Below, piece by piece: positions 7,225 to 16,530 of a stretch of 56,013 nucleotides of DNA; position 1 is the stretch's first letter, and each line of letters starts with the position of its first letter. The translations under genes and the position numbers were made by a program. Source of the stretch: Armatimonadota bacterium (GTDB lineage: Bacteria; Armatimonadota; Zipacnadia; Zipacnadales; UBA11051); contig JABLXH010000028.1 of assembly GCA_013178155.1 (NCBI GenBank), positions 1 through 56,013 on the forward strand, written 5' to 3'. The notes below the pieces were generated by a model that was not told where the DNA came from, did no database searches, and was given only the letters and a program-made list of their open reading frames with translations.

Positions 7225-8915
7225 GGCTGTACTCCTTCAGTCCGGTCGGGCCAGCGCGGGCCAGGGAAGACCCAGGTCAGAGGCGCGCCCCCCAGCTCCT
7301 CCACGTAAAGCGCCCCTCCCACGGCCACCAGCCCGCGGGCTTCTGGCCCCCACTCTGTGGGCTTGTTCACCACGACACACAGGTCAGCCTGCTGGAGGGC
7401 CTCGGGCCCGCCGGTCAGTTCGAGGTCAGGTCTCAGCATCCCAAAGCCCTGGTACATGGCCATGCTGCTGACAAAGCCCGGCACGTTGATCCACACCTTC
7501 GCCCCCTGGGGTGCATGCTGGTTCAGCCAGGGCAGGGCGGCGGCATAGGTCTCGCCCCAGTAGGTCGCCTCCATGCCGCGCTCCACCGCGCCCCGGGTCC
7601 CACCGATCAGGGCATTGTAATACGACAGACCATAGGGGTGGGTCCACGCAGTGGCAGCCAGCATCGGCAGCAGCGCCAAGACCATCAACACCATCACGCG
7701 TGGCCTTTCCTCCTCAAGGCTGCTGGCAAGAGGTCGAACTGCCGCCCGCGCCAGCCAGCCGAAGCCCGCCGCCGCCAGCACCATCAGTGGCGGGAAGACC
7801 GGCAGGAACAGCCGCACGCCATTATACTTCGGCGAGCCGGGCAGCGAACCGGGCAGGATGTGCATGAGAAACGCCCAGGCCATCAGCGCCAGTGCGGCGC
7901 GACGCAGCCCAACCAGGGACTCCGACCAGTCACCCGCCGGTTCGCCCTCGGGTCTGCCGCGGCCAGCAAGCCCTGCCACGGCCAGGACCAGCACCAGCGG
8001 CGGCGTGGTGATAGCCGTCATCACGAGAGGGTAGTGCCACGGGGCCCGGGCGTAGACGTGCCCGAAGTAGGTCACCTGGACCGGATAGTGCTTGCCAAAG
8101 AAGGACAGGTAACGGCCCAAATGCTGCAGAGGCTCCACCCACAGCCAGGGCCACGAGCCCACGAAGATGGCGGTGCCGAGACCCACCATGCTGACCAGTG
8201 CCGGCAGGACGGCCTGGCGGCGGTACAACGCCAGCCACGGGAGCACGATAGCTGGCACGAAAAGCCCATTGACCTTGGTAGCCACGGCGGCCCCGAAACA
8301 GAGGCCCAGCAGCACCAGCCAGAAGCCGGGGCGGTCGCTCAGGTACAGACGCCTGTCGGCGGGCGGCTCTGCCCCGAGCTTCCGCGCGTACTGATAAGCC
8401 GCGGCGACTGCCAGAAACGACCAGGCCATCACCGGTGCGTCCTGGGCCAGCAGATGGCAATCCGCAAAGACGCGGGGCATCAGCAGCAAGCCGATGGCCG
8501 CAAAGAGCGCCTCGGTCCGTCGCCAGACCCCCGCCACGAAGGCGTAGAGGGCAGCGACCAGGACCGCGGCGACGAGCACCGTCGCGGTGCGCATGGCCGC
8601 CAGTGGCGGGAGCCAGGCCGCTGACAGAAACATCGCAGGCCCCGCGATGAGCTTCATGAGGCCTGGCTGTTCATCCCCGGTGGCGTCCCAGAGCCGCAGG
8701 ATGGTCTCGGCGCGAAGGGCCAACCCTGGGGATTTGCACAGCAGTGAGAGCCACTCGGCGGCCCGCATGGCCCGCGACATGTACACCGGCTCGTCATAGG
8801 AGAGACCATAGTCCCCCGCCGTGAGCGCGAGGATGACAAACGTCGCCAGAGCAAGCAGTGCCGCTGTGCGCCGGTTCAATAGCTGACGGCCTCGCTGGCC
8901 CTCGGGAGGAATCAT
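7221..8915 (-). CDS. Dolichyl-phosphate-mannose mannosyltransferase-like (GT39/GT-C) membrane protein
   Basis: About 564 aa. Roughly ten hydrophobic segments follow an early acidic loop, GDYGLSYDEPVYMSRAM, that matches the catalytic DE-type loop of GT-C enzymes. These use polyprenyl-phosphate sugars on the outer membrane face. A soluble C-terminal portion (from about residue 430) contains HPYGLSYYNALIGGTRGA and YWGETYAAALPWLNQHAP, which are typical of bacterial GT39-like proteins. The ATG is taken at 8915, in a 4-bp overlap with the upstream YfhO gene; more upstream ATGs lie inside that gene. Its stop overlaps the TTG of the phosphatase gene. The acceptor could be a glycan or a protein. Confidence 0.85.
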   Translation of the reverse strand: MIPPEGQRGRQLLNRRTAALLALATFVILALTAGDYGLSYDEPVYMSRAMRAAEWLSLLCKSPGLALRAETILRLWDATGDEQPGLMKLIAGPAMFLSAAWLPPLAAMRTATVLVAAVLVAALYAFVAGVWRRTEALFAAIGLLLMPRVFADCHLLAQDAPVMAWSFLAVAAAYQYARKLGAEPPADRRLYLSDRPGFWLVLLGLCFGAAVATKVNGLFVPAIVLPWLALYRRQAVLPALVSMVGLGTAIFVGSWPWLWVEPLQHLGRYLSFFGKHYPVQVTYFGHVYARAPWHYPLVMTAITTPPLVLVLAVAGLAGRGRPEGEPAGDWSESLVGLRRAALALMAWAFLMHILPGSLPGSPKYNGVRLFLPVFPPLMVLAAAGFGWLARAAVRPLASSLEEERPRVMVLMVLALLPMLAATAWTHPYGLSYYNALIGGTRGAVERGMEATYWGETYAAALPWLNQHAPQGAKVWINVPGFVSSMAMYQGFGMLRPDLELTGGPEALQQADLCVVVNKPTEWGPEARGLVAVGGALYVEELGGAPLTWVFPGPRWPDRTEGVQP

Positions 8916-11182
8916 CGTCTCATGCGCCCCAGCGTCCACGTTCCGGCCAGCGCCAGCACCGCCACGCACGTCAGGAAGGCGCCGACCAGGAAACTGCTCG
9001 GGTAGTAGACAAACTCAACCGTGCGGGCCTGCCCCTCGGCTTTCACGCTCCGCAGCAGCCCGTTGGCGACAGCGATCGGGCGTTCGTGCCCGTCGAGGTA
9101 GGCTTTCCAGCCGGGGTAGCAGGTGTCGGCCAGCAGAATCGTCTTCTGGGCAGCAATCTCACCCTCGATCTGCACGCGGTTGGCTTCATAACGCGTAATG
9201 GTCAGTGGCTGTGCCGGCTGCGTCCGGTCGCCGTCACGGAGAGAAGCCCGCGGCCAGACTTCGTCGTTCTCGTAGACATTGCACTCCGCAGCCAGCACCT
9301 TTCGCCAGCCGGGTGCGCGAGACAGGTCGCGCGAGGTCACGAGGTACTTGCAGTTGAGCATGTCCAGCACCGGTGAAGCCGGATCAGGGCTGCCGGTATC
9401 GTCCTGTGGCACCGTGCGCCACAGACTGCTGTAGCCCTCAAACACCAGCGAGTCCGACCCCTGCACATCCTGCAGGCCAAAGGCCATGGGTAGGTTAGGC
9501 GACATGCGGTCCATCGGTCCGCCATCCCCGACCAGGGAGGTCATGCGAAAGACGCTGGGGTCGTCCCGCAACAGGTCAATGACCCTCGTCGGCACATGCA
9601 GGTACTTGGCCGGGACCTCCGGTGTCAGGTGCGCAGCGAAAGCCAGCAAGTCAACCGCTATCACCGCCAGCAGGACGGCGACACCCAGGCGGACCCGCTG
9701 CGCGATTAGGGCCATGGTCCCCGCCGCCGCCGCGATCAGCACCAGGCAGCGAGCCAGTTGGTGCAGCGTATAGGCCCCGATGCCGGGCAGCGCCTGTTCC
9801 ATGGCGCCCGTCAGCAGCCATATCCACACTCCCCCCACTGAGGCCGCGGCCGCGGCGAGGCCCCCCAGAACCGCCGCCAGACGCTTCACCCGCCCCGCCT
9901 CACCGCTCTCAGCTTGCCGGACCAGAGCCTCGCAACCCATGCCCGCCAGGACGGCGCCAGCGAAGCAGCAAAGTACAACACTGCGGGAGATGCCGGGTAG
10001 CTGACGGGCTGGTGGCACCAGCACATAGACAACCCAGTAGACTGCGGTACCCCAGGCCAGGCTCAGACCCGCCAGCCAGACCGCTGCCCAGAACCCGGTC
10101 TGAGCTGACCGTGTCTTCCGCCAGGCCAGGGCCGGACCCATCAGCAGCAGTGGAGCCACCCCATAGTACCACACGGTCTCGACGTACTCCCGGTGGGTCG
10201 GTGAGAGCACCCACCCCCAGAAGTTGTAGTCCACAGGATTGCCTAGCAGGTTGGGCATCAGCCCGGTCAGGAGCTGGGCCGGGACCATCCGGTTGGCTAC
10301 CAGGTCGGCGAACTCTTGCCCGGCCTTCCTGGGGTTCATGCCCACCAGCTCAAGCACGGGCAGGAGCTGGATGGCGGCCAGCATGACACCCGCCGCCAGC
10401 GCGAAGATGCCGTATCCGAGAACTGACGGCCAGGCGGCAGAGCCGCTCGCACCCCGCCATGAGGCAACGGTGCGGAACGCCACATAGGCGCCGAAGATGA
10501 TGAGCACCAGCATGGACACATGCAGGTGGCCGGCCAGAAACTGCATGCCGATGGCAAGGCCGCAGGTGGCGGCCCACCCTGGACTTCGTCGGCGCACCGC
10601 CAGCTCATAGGACCATAGCATCAGCGGCAGCCACATCGGTACTGCGCGTACTGTGGGCAGCAGGAGCCAGCCCGCCACGAAACCGCTCATGGTGAAGGGC
10701 ACTGCGCCCGCTAGGGCGGAGCTGCGCCGCAGACCCAGCAGGCGCAGGAAGGCATACATGAAGCTTCCGCCCATCGTTAGCGACAGCAGCGCGGCCCAAC
10801 CGAAGGCCCGCTCGGCGGGCATCAGAGCAAACAACCAGGTCTCCGGGTAGAAGACGGCCGACTGGTTGTTGGCGACAAACGGTGCGCCGCAGAACATGTA
10901 GGGGTTCCAGAGGGGGATCTCCCCCGCCCGCAACCGCTCGCCCGCGAACTTGCGCCAGGGATAGTGTTGCTGAATGGCGTCCAGGAAGGGCATCTGCACC
11001 CGCCGAAAGCCCATCTCGCGGGCGTGTGCCTTCCAGGGCTGCATCACCATCAGCATGTCCGCCGGGGTCAGCACCCGGCCCCCGAGGGTCACTGGCCAGA
11101 GCCATGCCAGCATCAGCAACCCGATGAAGCCCACCGCCTGCAGTTCGCGCAGAAAGCTGGCCCGACGGCTCTCAGGGGTCAC
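8912..11182 (-). CDS. YfhO-family multispanning membrane protein
   Basis: A 756-aa protein with about 12 membrane helices and a C-terminal soluble beta-rich domain ending in a last helix. Hallmarks are DAIQQHYPWRKFAGERLRAG, EIPLWNPYMFCGAPFVANNQ and the C-terminal DTCYPGWKAYLDGHE...VEFVYYPSSF. The YfhO family includes enzymes and accessory factors of lipoteichoic-acid glycosylation in Firmicutes and is regarded as GT-C-like. The GTG start overlaps the upstream stop (GTGA) and has GGGAGGAG a few bases upstream, which is better than the in-frame ATG at 11200. It is a paralogue of the protein encoded at 12987-15113. Probable function: extracytoplasmic glycosyl transfer from a lipid-linked sugar. 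Confidence 0.87.
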   Translation of the reverse strand: MTPESRRASFLRELQAVGFIGLLMLAWLWPVTLGGRVLTPADMLMVMQPWKAHAREMGFRRVQMPFLDAIQQHYPWRKFAGERLRAGEIPLWNPYMFCGAPFVANNQSAVFYPETWLFALMPAERAFGWAALLSLTMGGSFMYAFLRLLGLRRSSALAGAVPFTMSGFVAGWLLLPTVRAVPMWLPLMLWSYELAVRRRSPGWAATCGLAIGMQFLAGHLHVSMLVLIIFGAYVAFRTVASWRGASGSAAWPSVLGYGIFALAAGVMLAAIQLLPVLELVGMNPRKAGQEFADLVANRMVPAQLLTGLMPNLLGNPVDYNFWGWVLSPTHREYVETVWYYGVAPLLLMGPALAWRKTRSAQTGFWAAVWLAGLSLAWGTAVYWVVYVLVPPARQLPGISRSVVLCCFAGAVLAGMGCEALVRQAESGEAGRVKRLAAVLGGLAAAAASVGGVWIWLLTGAMEQALPGIGAYTLHQLARCLVLIAAAAGTMALIAQRVRLGVAVLLAVIAVDLLAFAAHLTPEVPAKYLHVPTRVIDLLRDDPSVFRMTSLVGDGGPMDRMSPNLPMAFGLQDVQGSDSLVFEGYSSLWRTVPQDDTGSPDPASPVLDMLNCKYLVTSRDLSRAPGWRKVLAAECNVYENDEVWPRASLRDGDRTQPAQPLTITRYEANRVQIEGEIAAQKTILLADTCYPGWKAYLDGHERPIAVANGLLRSVKAEGQARTVEFVYYPSSFLVGAFLTCVAVLALAGTWTLGRMRR

Positions 11183-12990
11183 CGTGCTCCTCCCGACCAT
11201 CGGGGCACGCGGTAGATCGTGACCGGTCCAGAATCGTAGACCACCTGCAGTACCTTGCTCGCCGCTGCCTTCCATGCCGCAACGCCCAGTTCACCTGACT
11301 CGTGGCCGCCCGCCGTCATCGCCTGTTCCCAGGGGCCGTAGTATACCATTGTCACGGGATACTCTCGCAGCAGGCGCAGAAGGTCCTCTCCCGACGTGCG
11401 CCGGAAGGCTGTGTCAACGAGCGCCAGGTTGTCGCCAAAACGAGCCAACCTCACCCCTGGATCACGACCCAGCCGCTCCCAGGTGCGAAGAGGAGCGTGG
11501 GGCGGAACGTAGTGGCCGCTGTCAACAAGCGCCAACGTCTCCGCCCAGTGGCCCACCCAGGGCCGCCCGGGGCCATAGGTCGGCAGGTAACTACCGGCAA
11601 AGCTTGACGAGAGCACCACGTCGTCCGGTGTGGTATTCTGCCCCAGCCAGGCCAGAGCCTTTGCCTCGCCGTTGTCGAGGAACAGCGGCGGCTGGAGCAC
11701 GCGAGCCAGATTGGCGTTGTTGTTCCGTACTTGTCCCAGACACTGTGCCACAAAGAAAGCATTGGAGGGCATACAGGCCACACCGACGGCCACGACAGTC
11801 AGAGCCGTGCGCTCCTTTGCCTCTCGGAGGCGTCCGGACCTGCGCAGACCCCTGGTGAGCCACTCCGTAAGCCCAGCCACGGCCACGCCGGCCAGGATAC
11901 ACAACGGCAGATGCAAGCCCTCCACCATCTTGCGCTGGAAGGAGACGGGAATCAGCAAGACCAGGCTGTTGCCGAGCGCCCAGCAGATCGGGAGGATGCA
12001 CACCGCTGCATCCTGGCCTACCTGGCGCAGTCTGGGGAGCAGCGCGAATATCGATCCCCCCAGGGCCAGTAGCCCGATGAGTCCGTATCCCGCCGCGTAG
12101 TCCAAAAACCGAAAGGCCGGCGTCGGTGTCAAGCCCTTCGCCATGAAGGCCGGGTCGGCCTTAGCGGCGTATACGGCCCAGATCACCGATGGCACACTGA
12201 TGGCCACGATCGTCGCATAGTGGCGAACGACCACCCCCCAGTGGGCGGTCCCACTCCAGAGCCTTGCAGCCAACCACAGCACCAGCGCGAGGTGGACGGC
12301 GAAGACGTTGTACGTGTGGATGTTACCGAGGATGAGAAGCAGTAGTCCGCTGGCAACGGCGGCCCGCCCGCTGTTCTCTGTCACTGCCCTGGCGCTGAGG
12401 CGCAGCACCTGGCACATGAGCCCCATGGCCGTGACAAACAGACCGTTCAGCAGGAGCGAGGGGAAGGTGACCGCTTCGGGCTGAACCTGCCAGTCCAGGC
12501 CCACATCCACCGGGCGGAGCCCCCCGGCGCCATCGGTCAGCACGGCCAGCCAGCCGAGACCGGACCCGAAAGAGGCAAGGCCCAGGGTCATCCAGCGTGC
12601 CACCAGGTTGCGGGTGACACTTGCAGTGAGCAGGTAGAGGCTCCACAGAAGAAACACGCCTCCTGCCAACCGCAACGCATGGAACACAACGGGCCCAGAA
12701 AGGCCCGTGAGGGCGCTCAGGCGCCCGGCGAGCTGGAAGTAGAGGTTGACGAAACGGGGGTTCTCAGGGGCCAGACAGTACTGATTGCGCAGAAACCATT
12801 CGCCCTCTGCTGCCTGTCGTATCCAGGCCAGGTAGACGTTGCCCTCGTCCACTCCCCACAGAAAGCCACCGAAGACGCGGCCTTCAGCGACCCGGAGCGC
12901 GTCCAGGTAGGGCAGACAGGTCACGGCCATCACCAAGACCGCCCAGAGCAGGACCAGGGTGAGCTCGCGGCGCCCCACTGCCGGTGTCAC
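11179..12990 (-). CDS. Polytopic membrane protein, probable GT-C glycosyltransferase
   Basis: A 603-aa protein with a single N-terminal helix, then an extracytoplasmic loop with GGFLWGVDEGNVYLAW, and about ten more helices. The acidic DEG loop after the first helix, the overall length and the C-terminal soluble domain (SSSFAGSYLPTYGPGRPWVGHWAETL) fit the GT-C class, although I do not recognise a named family. LGNIHTYNVFAVHLAL in a central helix and a Tyr/Gly-rich tail are other visible points. The GTG start overlaps the upstream YfhO stop and has GGGAGGTG upstream. Neighbouring YfhO genes suggest a shared lipid-linked sugar donor or a shared product. Confidence 0.7.
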   Translation of the reverse strand: MTPAVGRRELTLVLLWAVLVMAVTCLPYLDALRVAEGRVFGGFLWGVDEGNVYLAWIRQAAEGEWFLRNQYCLAPENPRFVNLYFQLAGRLSALTGLSGPVVFHALRLAGGVFLLWSLYLLTASVTRNLVARWMTLGLASFGSGLGWLAVLTDGAGGLRPVDVGLDWQVQPEAVTFPSLLLNGLFVTAMGLMCQVLRLSARAVTENSGRAAVASGLLLLILGNIHTYNVFAVHLALVLWLAARLWSGTAHWGVVVRHYATIVAISVPSVIWAVYAAKADPAFMAKGLTPTPAFRFLDYAAGYGLIGLLALGGSIFALLPRLRQVGQDAAVCILPICWALGNSLVLLIPVSFQRKMVEGLHLPLCILAGVAVAGLTEWLTRGLRRSGRLREAKERTALTVVAVGVACMPSNAFFVAQCLGQVRNNNANLARVLQPPLFLDNGEAKALAWLGQNTTPDDVVLSSSFAGSYLPTYGPGRPWVGHWAETLALVDSGHYVPPHAPLRTWERLGRDPGVRLARFGDNLALVDTAFRRTSGEDLLRLLREYPVTMVYYGPWEQAMTAGGHESGELGVAAWKAAASKVLQVVYDSGPVTIYRVPRWSGGAR

Positions 12991-15113
12991 GCCGCACCTC
13001 CCGCCCTGCGGCTGGCAAACCCCACCGCAAACAGCGAGGCCAGCCCCACGAGGCTCAGGAAGGCACCGACGATGACAGTAGCCGGGAAGTACACCATCTC
13101 CAGACGGCTCGCACCCGCTGGCACCTCGACGCGGCGTTCAGCAGGGCCACCCCGCCACTCCACCTGTCGGCCGTCGGCATAGGCCCGCCAACCGGGGTAA
13201 GGGGCGTCTTTGAGAACCACCGTGAGGGCTCCCTTGTCTGCCACCTCCAGCGTCACTACGTTCAGGCCATCCCGCACGATCCGAAGCGGCTTGAGAGAGC
13301 CTGGTCCGGCCTCTGGATAAGGCATCCCGTAGGCCCGCGTTGTGGCCCCCCGCGGCGTGTCCCAGATGACGCAGCCATCGAGTTCCTCAGCCGCGCCGGG
13401 CAAGCCGGTGTGTGCCTCGGAGGCTGACACAATGCATGTCACCCGCTCGGACCACGCACGGGCGTTCTCCAGGAGGAGCATGTTGCCATTCGCCGGGGGA
13501 GCCGGGTCGGCTCCTTCCACGCGGGCGGCATACTCGCGGTAGACCGCCGGGAAGAGCGAGTCGTAGCCGTCTACACTGCGCAGGCCGTAGGCCGTGCCGG
13601 CGTTTGGGGGCAGGACCGCCTCAGTCGGCACTTTGTCCAGCCGCCAGGCGGAGCGGGGGGTGATAGCCAGATAGCGCCCGTTGGCGATCTTCGCTCTCAG
13701 CCGTGCAATCAGCGGAGTCTCAGCATATAGCTGGCTCGCCTCGATTCTTGGGTTGAAGCGATGAGCCCAGGGGAGCAATTCCAGGGCCAGCAGCACCATA
13801 GCCAGCCCCGCGACGACAGGACCGATGTAGCGGGAGTCTCGCCGCCCCCCCGGTTCTACCCCGGTTGCTCGCCGCTCGCAGGCCCGCAGCAGGGCATCCA
13901 GCCCCAGACCTCCGCAAAGCGAGGCGGCCAGTGTCCACACCGAGAGCAGGCGCGAGAAACCGCCGGCCTGCCCCAGCTTGGGCACGCCCCAGTAGAGCAA
14001 TACGGCGGGAAGCCCCCCCATGGCGCCCCAGAGCGCGAACAGCGCCACAGCCCACAGCGCCCAGGTCAGTCTTCGGCCGCGTCCCCACAGCACCCCGCCA
14101 GCGCCCAGCAGCAGCGTTGTCAGGCCGACAAAGCCGCAGTGTTCCGAATAGCTGATGCCGGCGTAGTCGCCGGTCACAGGGCTGCCCAGGAAGTCAGGTT
14201 GCACCAGGGTCAGCAACTCCAGAGGCCGCAAGGCACGCTGGTGATGGAAAGCAAAGCCAGCGGCGCTGGGCCCGCCGCCACCGCGGGGTGACAACGCCCC
14301 CAGTTCCCAGGTGGGCAGTAACTGCACCAGGGACAGCATCGCCCCGACAGCCACTGCTCCCGCCAGCCAGCCTGCTCGCCGCGGCCGGTACCCGCGCCGC
14401 AGAACCAGGGCCCCCACAGCGTAGAGCATGGCGAAGATCCACACATAGGCCGCCACCTGAAGGTGTCCGGCCAGGACCGTCAGGCCCAGGGCCGAGGCCA
14501 GCATGAGCGCGCCCCGCGCCGCCTGACCGCGAAAGACCACCTCTATCCCCCACCAAGCCAACGGCAGCCAGACGAAGCTATTGACCAGCGTTGGCAACTC
14601 TATCCACGTGACCATGAACCCGCCGAAGGTGAAAGCTGCCGATGAGAACAGCGCCGCCAGTCGCCCGGCACCCAGGGCTCTGCTCAGCCCGAAGACGAAG
14701 ATGGCCGCCAGGAGATAGTGGAGGGCGGCAGAAACGCCCATCGCCCGCCGCGGGTGGACAGCGAAGTAGAGCCAGTTGGGCGGGTAGAAGAGCGCCGATT
14801 GGCCGTTGGCGGCAAAGGGATAGCCGCAGAACTGAAAGGGGTTCCACAGGGGCAGCTCACCGTTTCGGGCCGCCTGGTGCGTCAACAGACGCCACGGGTA
14901 GAACTGGGCCACGCTATCCCAAAGAAGCGAATCCCACTGCCTCGCGCTCTGGGCGGACGGCGCGCTCGCCGACCACGGCCGCATCCGCTGCTGATAGGCG
15001 CCGGCTACCGGTACCTTGCCACCTATCAGGCAGTCGCCCCAAAACACCCCCACGGCTACTGCAAGTAAGCCGATGGCGAGGGCGTCGGAGGTTCTTCCGA
15101 GTCGGGGCGTCAT
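12987..15113 (-). CDS. YfhO-family multispanning membrane protein
   Basis: A 708-aa paralogue of the protein encoded at 8912-11182, and first gene of the seven-gene overlapping series. It has LLWDSVAQFYPWRLLTHQAA, ELPLWNPFQFCGYPFAANGQ, SLVQLLPTWELG, and the C-terminal DAPYPGWRAYADGRQ followed by MVYFPATVIVGAFLSLVG. This is the standard YfhO layout: many helices, a soluble domain, and a final helix. Paired YfhO proteins in one operon suggest that different sugars or different positions are served. The ATG is 65 bases downstream of the terminator-like palindrome of the preceding transporter gene, so a promoter should lie in 15114-15178, but I did not find a clear one. Confidence 0.88.
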   Translation of the reverse strand: MTPRLGRTSDALAIGLLAVAVGVFWGDCLIGGKVPVAGAYQQRMRPWSASAPSAQSARQWDSLLWDSVAQFYPWRLLTHQAARNGELPLWNPFQFCGYPFAANGQSALFYPPNWLYFAVHPRRAMGVSAALHYLLAAIFVFGLSRALGAGRLAALFSSAAFTFGGFMVTWIELPTLVNSFVWLPLAWWGIEVVFRGQAARGALMLASALGLTVLAGHLQVAAYVWIFAMLYAVGALVLRRGYRPRRAGWLAGAVAVGAMLSLVQLLPTWELGALSPRGGGGPSAAGFAFHHQRALRPLELLTLVQPDFLGSPVTGDYAGISYSEHCGFVGLTTLLLGAGGVLWGRGRRLTWALWAVALFALWGAMGGLPAVLLYWGVPKLGQAGGFSRLLSVWTLAASLCGGLGLDALLRACERRATGVEPGGRRDSRYIGPVVAGLAMVLLALELLPWAHRFNPRIEASQLYAETPLIARLRAKIANGRYLAITPRSAWRLDKVPTEAVLPPNAGTAYGLRSVDGYDSLFPAVYREYAARVEGADPAPPANGNMLLLENARAWSERVTCIVSASEAHTGLPGAAEELDGCVIWDTPRGATTRAYGMPYPEAGPGSLKPLRIVRDGLNVVTLEVADKGALTVVLKDAPYPGWRAYADGRQVEWRGGPAERRVEVPAGASRLEMVYFPATVIVGAFLSLVGLASLFAVGFASRRAGGAA

Positions 15114-15178
15114 ATTTGCGGCGACCTTCAGGGCCTTGGCACCTGAGTCCGTTGAAGCGTTCTCAGTACAATAGCAAA

Positions 15179-15198
15179 GAGCCGGCCGCGGCCGGCTC
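15179..15198 (-). terminator. GC-rich perfect palindrome, probable terminator of the transporter gene
   Basis: GAGCCGGCCGCGGCCGGCTC is its own reverse complement over 20 bases. Read on the minus strand it lies 26 bases after the transporter stop and is followed by CTTTGCTATTGT, a partial U-tract. It separates the transporter from the YfhO operon. Confidence 0.6.
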
Positions 15199-15224
15199 CC
15201 GACGGATCTGGACTGTCAAGGGAA

Positions 15225-15674
15225 CTAGCGCGCCACGGGACCTGCAGAGGGCCGTTCGATGGCGGATGGAGCACGACTAGCGGCCGCGGCGTGGCCCCGA
15301 TAGCTGCAAGCCACGAGGATGACACCAATGCAGATCACCGCCAAGCCGGCCGTCCGCAGCAGTGGCACAGCCTCCCCCAATAGCCTCCAGGACAGGAAGG
15401 TGACGACAACGTAGCTCAGCGCGACCATGGGGTAGGCGTAGCTCAGCTCCAGACGCGAAAGAGCCAGCAGGTAGAGAATGGAGCTCAGGCCATAGCATGC
15501 GAAGCCGGTGAAGATCAGCGGTGTGAAGATGGACTTGAGGACCACCACCGGCGAGGGCTTGGCGCCAAGTCGGTTCAGCCCAGACTTCAAGGCGATCTGC
15601 CCGGCTGCGCCCAGCAAGATGGCCACGACCAGAATGGACATGGCGATGATCATGGTTTTCCGTTTCGTCGGCAT
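15225..15674 (-). CDS. Small four-helix DMT/EamA-type membrane protein
   Basis: A 149-aa protein with four hydrophobic helices: MIIAMSILVVAILLGAAGQI, PLIFTGFACYGLSSILYLLA, YAYPMVALSYVVVTFLSW and TAGLAVICIGVILVA. The motif AAGQIALKSGLN and LSRLELSYAYPMVALSYV resemble half-size EamA proteins and the ArnE/ArnF undecaprenyl-phosphate-aminosugar flippase subunits, as well as small multidrug-resistance proteins. A hydrophilic Ala/Arg tail follows the last helix. Position beside the glycan operon favours a lipid-linked-sugar flippase role, but that is inference. Two possible ATG starts (15674 and 15653) both have weak ribosome sites, so the N-terminus is uncertain by seven residues. Confidence 0.75.
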   Translation of the reverse strand: MPTKRKTMIIAMSILVVAILLGAAGQIALKSGLNRLGAKPSPVVVLKSIFTPLIFTGFACYGLSSILYLLALSRLELSYAYPMVALSYVVVTFLSWRLLGEAVPLLRTAGLAVICIGVILVACSYRGHAAAASRAPSAIERPSAGPVAR

Positions 15675-15752
15675 AGTGGTGGCCCATGGCCGCGGTCAGT
15701 GCCGCGCACGTGGATGCTGAGACGAATCGCCGACGCTACCCGGCGCCACGAA

Positions 15753-15785
15753 GCGGGGAGCCCATCCGGCCGCTGGGCTCCCCGC
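15753..15785 (-). terminator. Strong stem-loop after the corrinoid-protein gene
   Basis: A 12-bp perfect inverted repeat, GCGGGGAGCCCA and TGGGCTCCCCGC, with a 9-base loop. It lies 24 bases downstream of the corrinoid-protein stop on the minus strand. The following bases (TTCGTGG) give a poor U-tract, so it may act as a terminator or as a 3' mRNA stabiliser. Confidence 0.6.
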
Positions 15786-15809
15786 GTCACCTCCGCGATA
15801 GCACAGACA

Positions 15810-16442
15810 CTATCCCAGCAGTTCGGCGGCCTTGTCCACAGCCGAAGCCGCGTCCGGGGCGTACCCGTCGGCCCCGATCTCGTCAGCATAGTTCTGCGTC
15901 ACCGGAGCCCCACCGATCATGACCTTCGCGGCGTCCCGGACACCGGCTTCCTTCAGCGCCTCAATGGTGTCCTTCATGGAGGGCATGGTGGTGGTCAGCA
16001 GGGCCGAGAGAGCCACAATCTGGGCGCCCTTCTCCTTGACCGCGGCCACGAAGTCCTCGGGCTTCACGTCTACGCCGAGGTCGATGACCTCATAGCCCCC
16101 GCCCTCCAGCATCATCGCCACCAGATTCTTGCCGATGTCATGCAGGTCGCCTTTGACCGTGCCAATGACGATGGTGCCCTTGGGCTGCACGCCGCTCTCC
16201 GCCAGCAGGGGCTTGATGATGTCCATGCCTGCATGCATGGCCCGGGCCGCGATCAGGACCTCCGGGACATAGAACTCGTTCTTCTTGAACTTGTCGCCCA
16301 CGACGCTCATGCCGGCGATGAGGCCTTCATTGATGATGACGTCGGCGCCGACACCCTCGTCAACCGCCGCCTGCACCAACCTGGCCACATCGTCACGCTT
16401 GCCGTTGATAACGCCCTCTGCAATTCCCTGCAGATCTGCCAT
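15810..16442 (-). CDS. Corrinoid (cobalamin-binding) methyltransferase protein
   Basis: A 210-aa two-domain protein: an N-terminal helical cap (B12-binding_2, residues 1-85) and a C-terminal Rossmann B12-binding domain. The lower-ligand motif is intact in GTVKGDLHDIGKNLV, with His101 as cobalt ligand, followed by ALSALLTTTMPSM and GGAPVTQNYADEIGADGY. This is the MtaC/MtbC/MttC-like class that carries a methyl group between a substrate-specific methyltransferase and an acceptor. The start is an ATG with GGGAGGAAG upstream; the longer in-frame extension does not resemble the family. Directly upstream lies a reactivase gene. No MtaB, MttB or MtbA-type enzyme is in the window, so the methyl donor is unknown. 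Confidence 0.92.
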   Translation of the reverse strand: MADLQGIAEGVINGKRDDVARLVQAAVDEGVGADVIINEGLIAGMSVVGDKFKKNEFYVPEVLIAARAMHAGMDIIKPLLAESGVQPKGTIVIGTVKGDLHDIGKNLVAMMLEGGGYEVIDLGVDVKPEDFVAAVKEKGAQIVALSALLTTTMPSMKDTIEALKEAGVRDAAKVMIGGAPVTQNYADEIGADGYAPDAASAVDKAAELLG

Positions 16443-16530
16443 GGTACTTCCTCCCAGTCGTGTCTCTGGCGTGTCTATCGCAAACAACTGCGGTGCGCAT
16501 GCACCTTCGTCGCCTGTGCCGCACACACCT

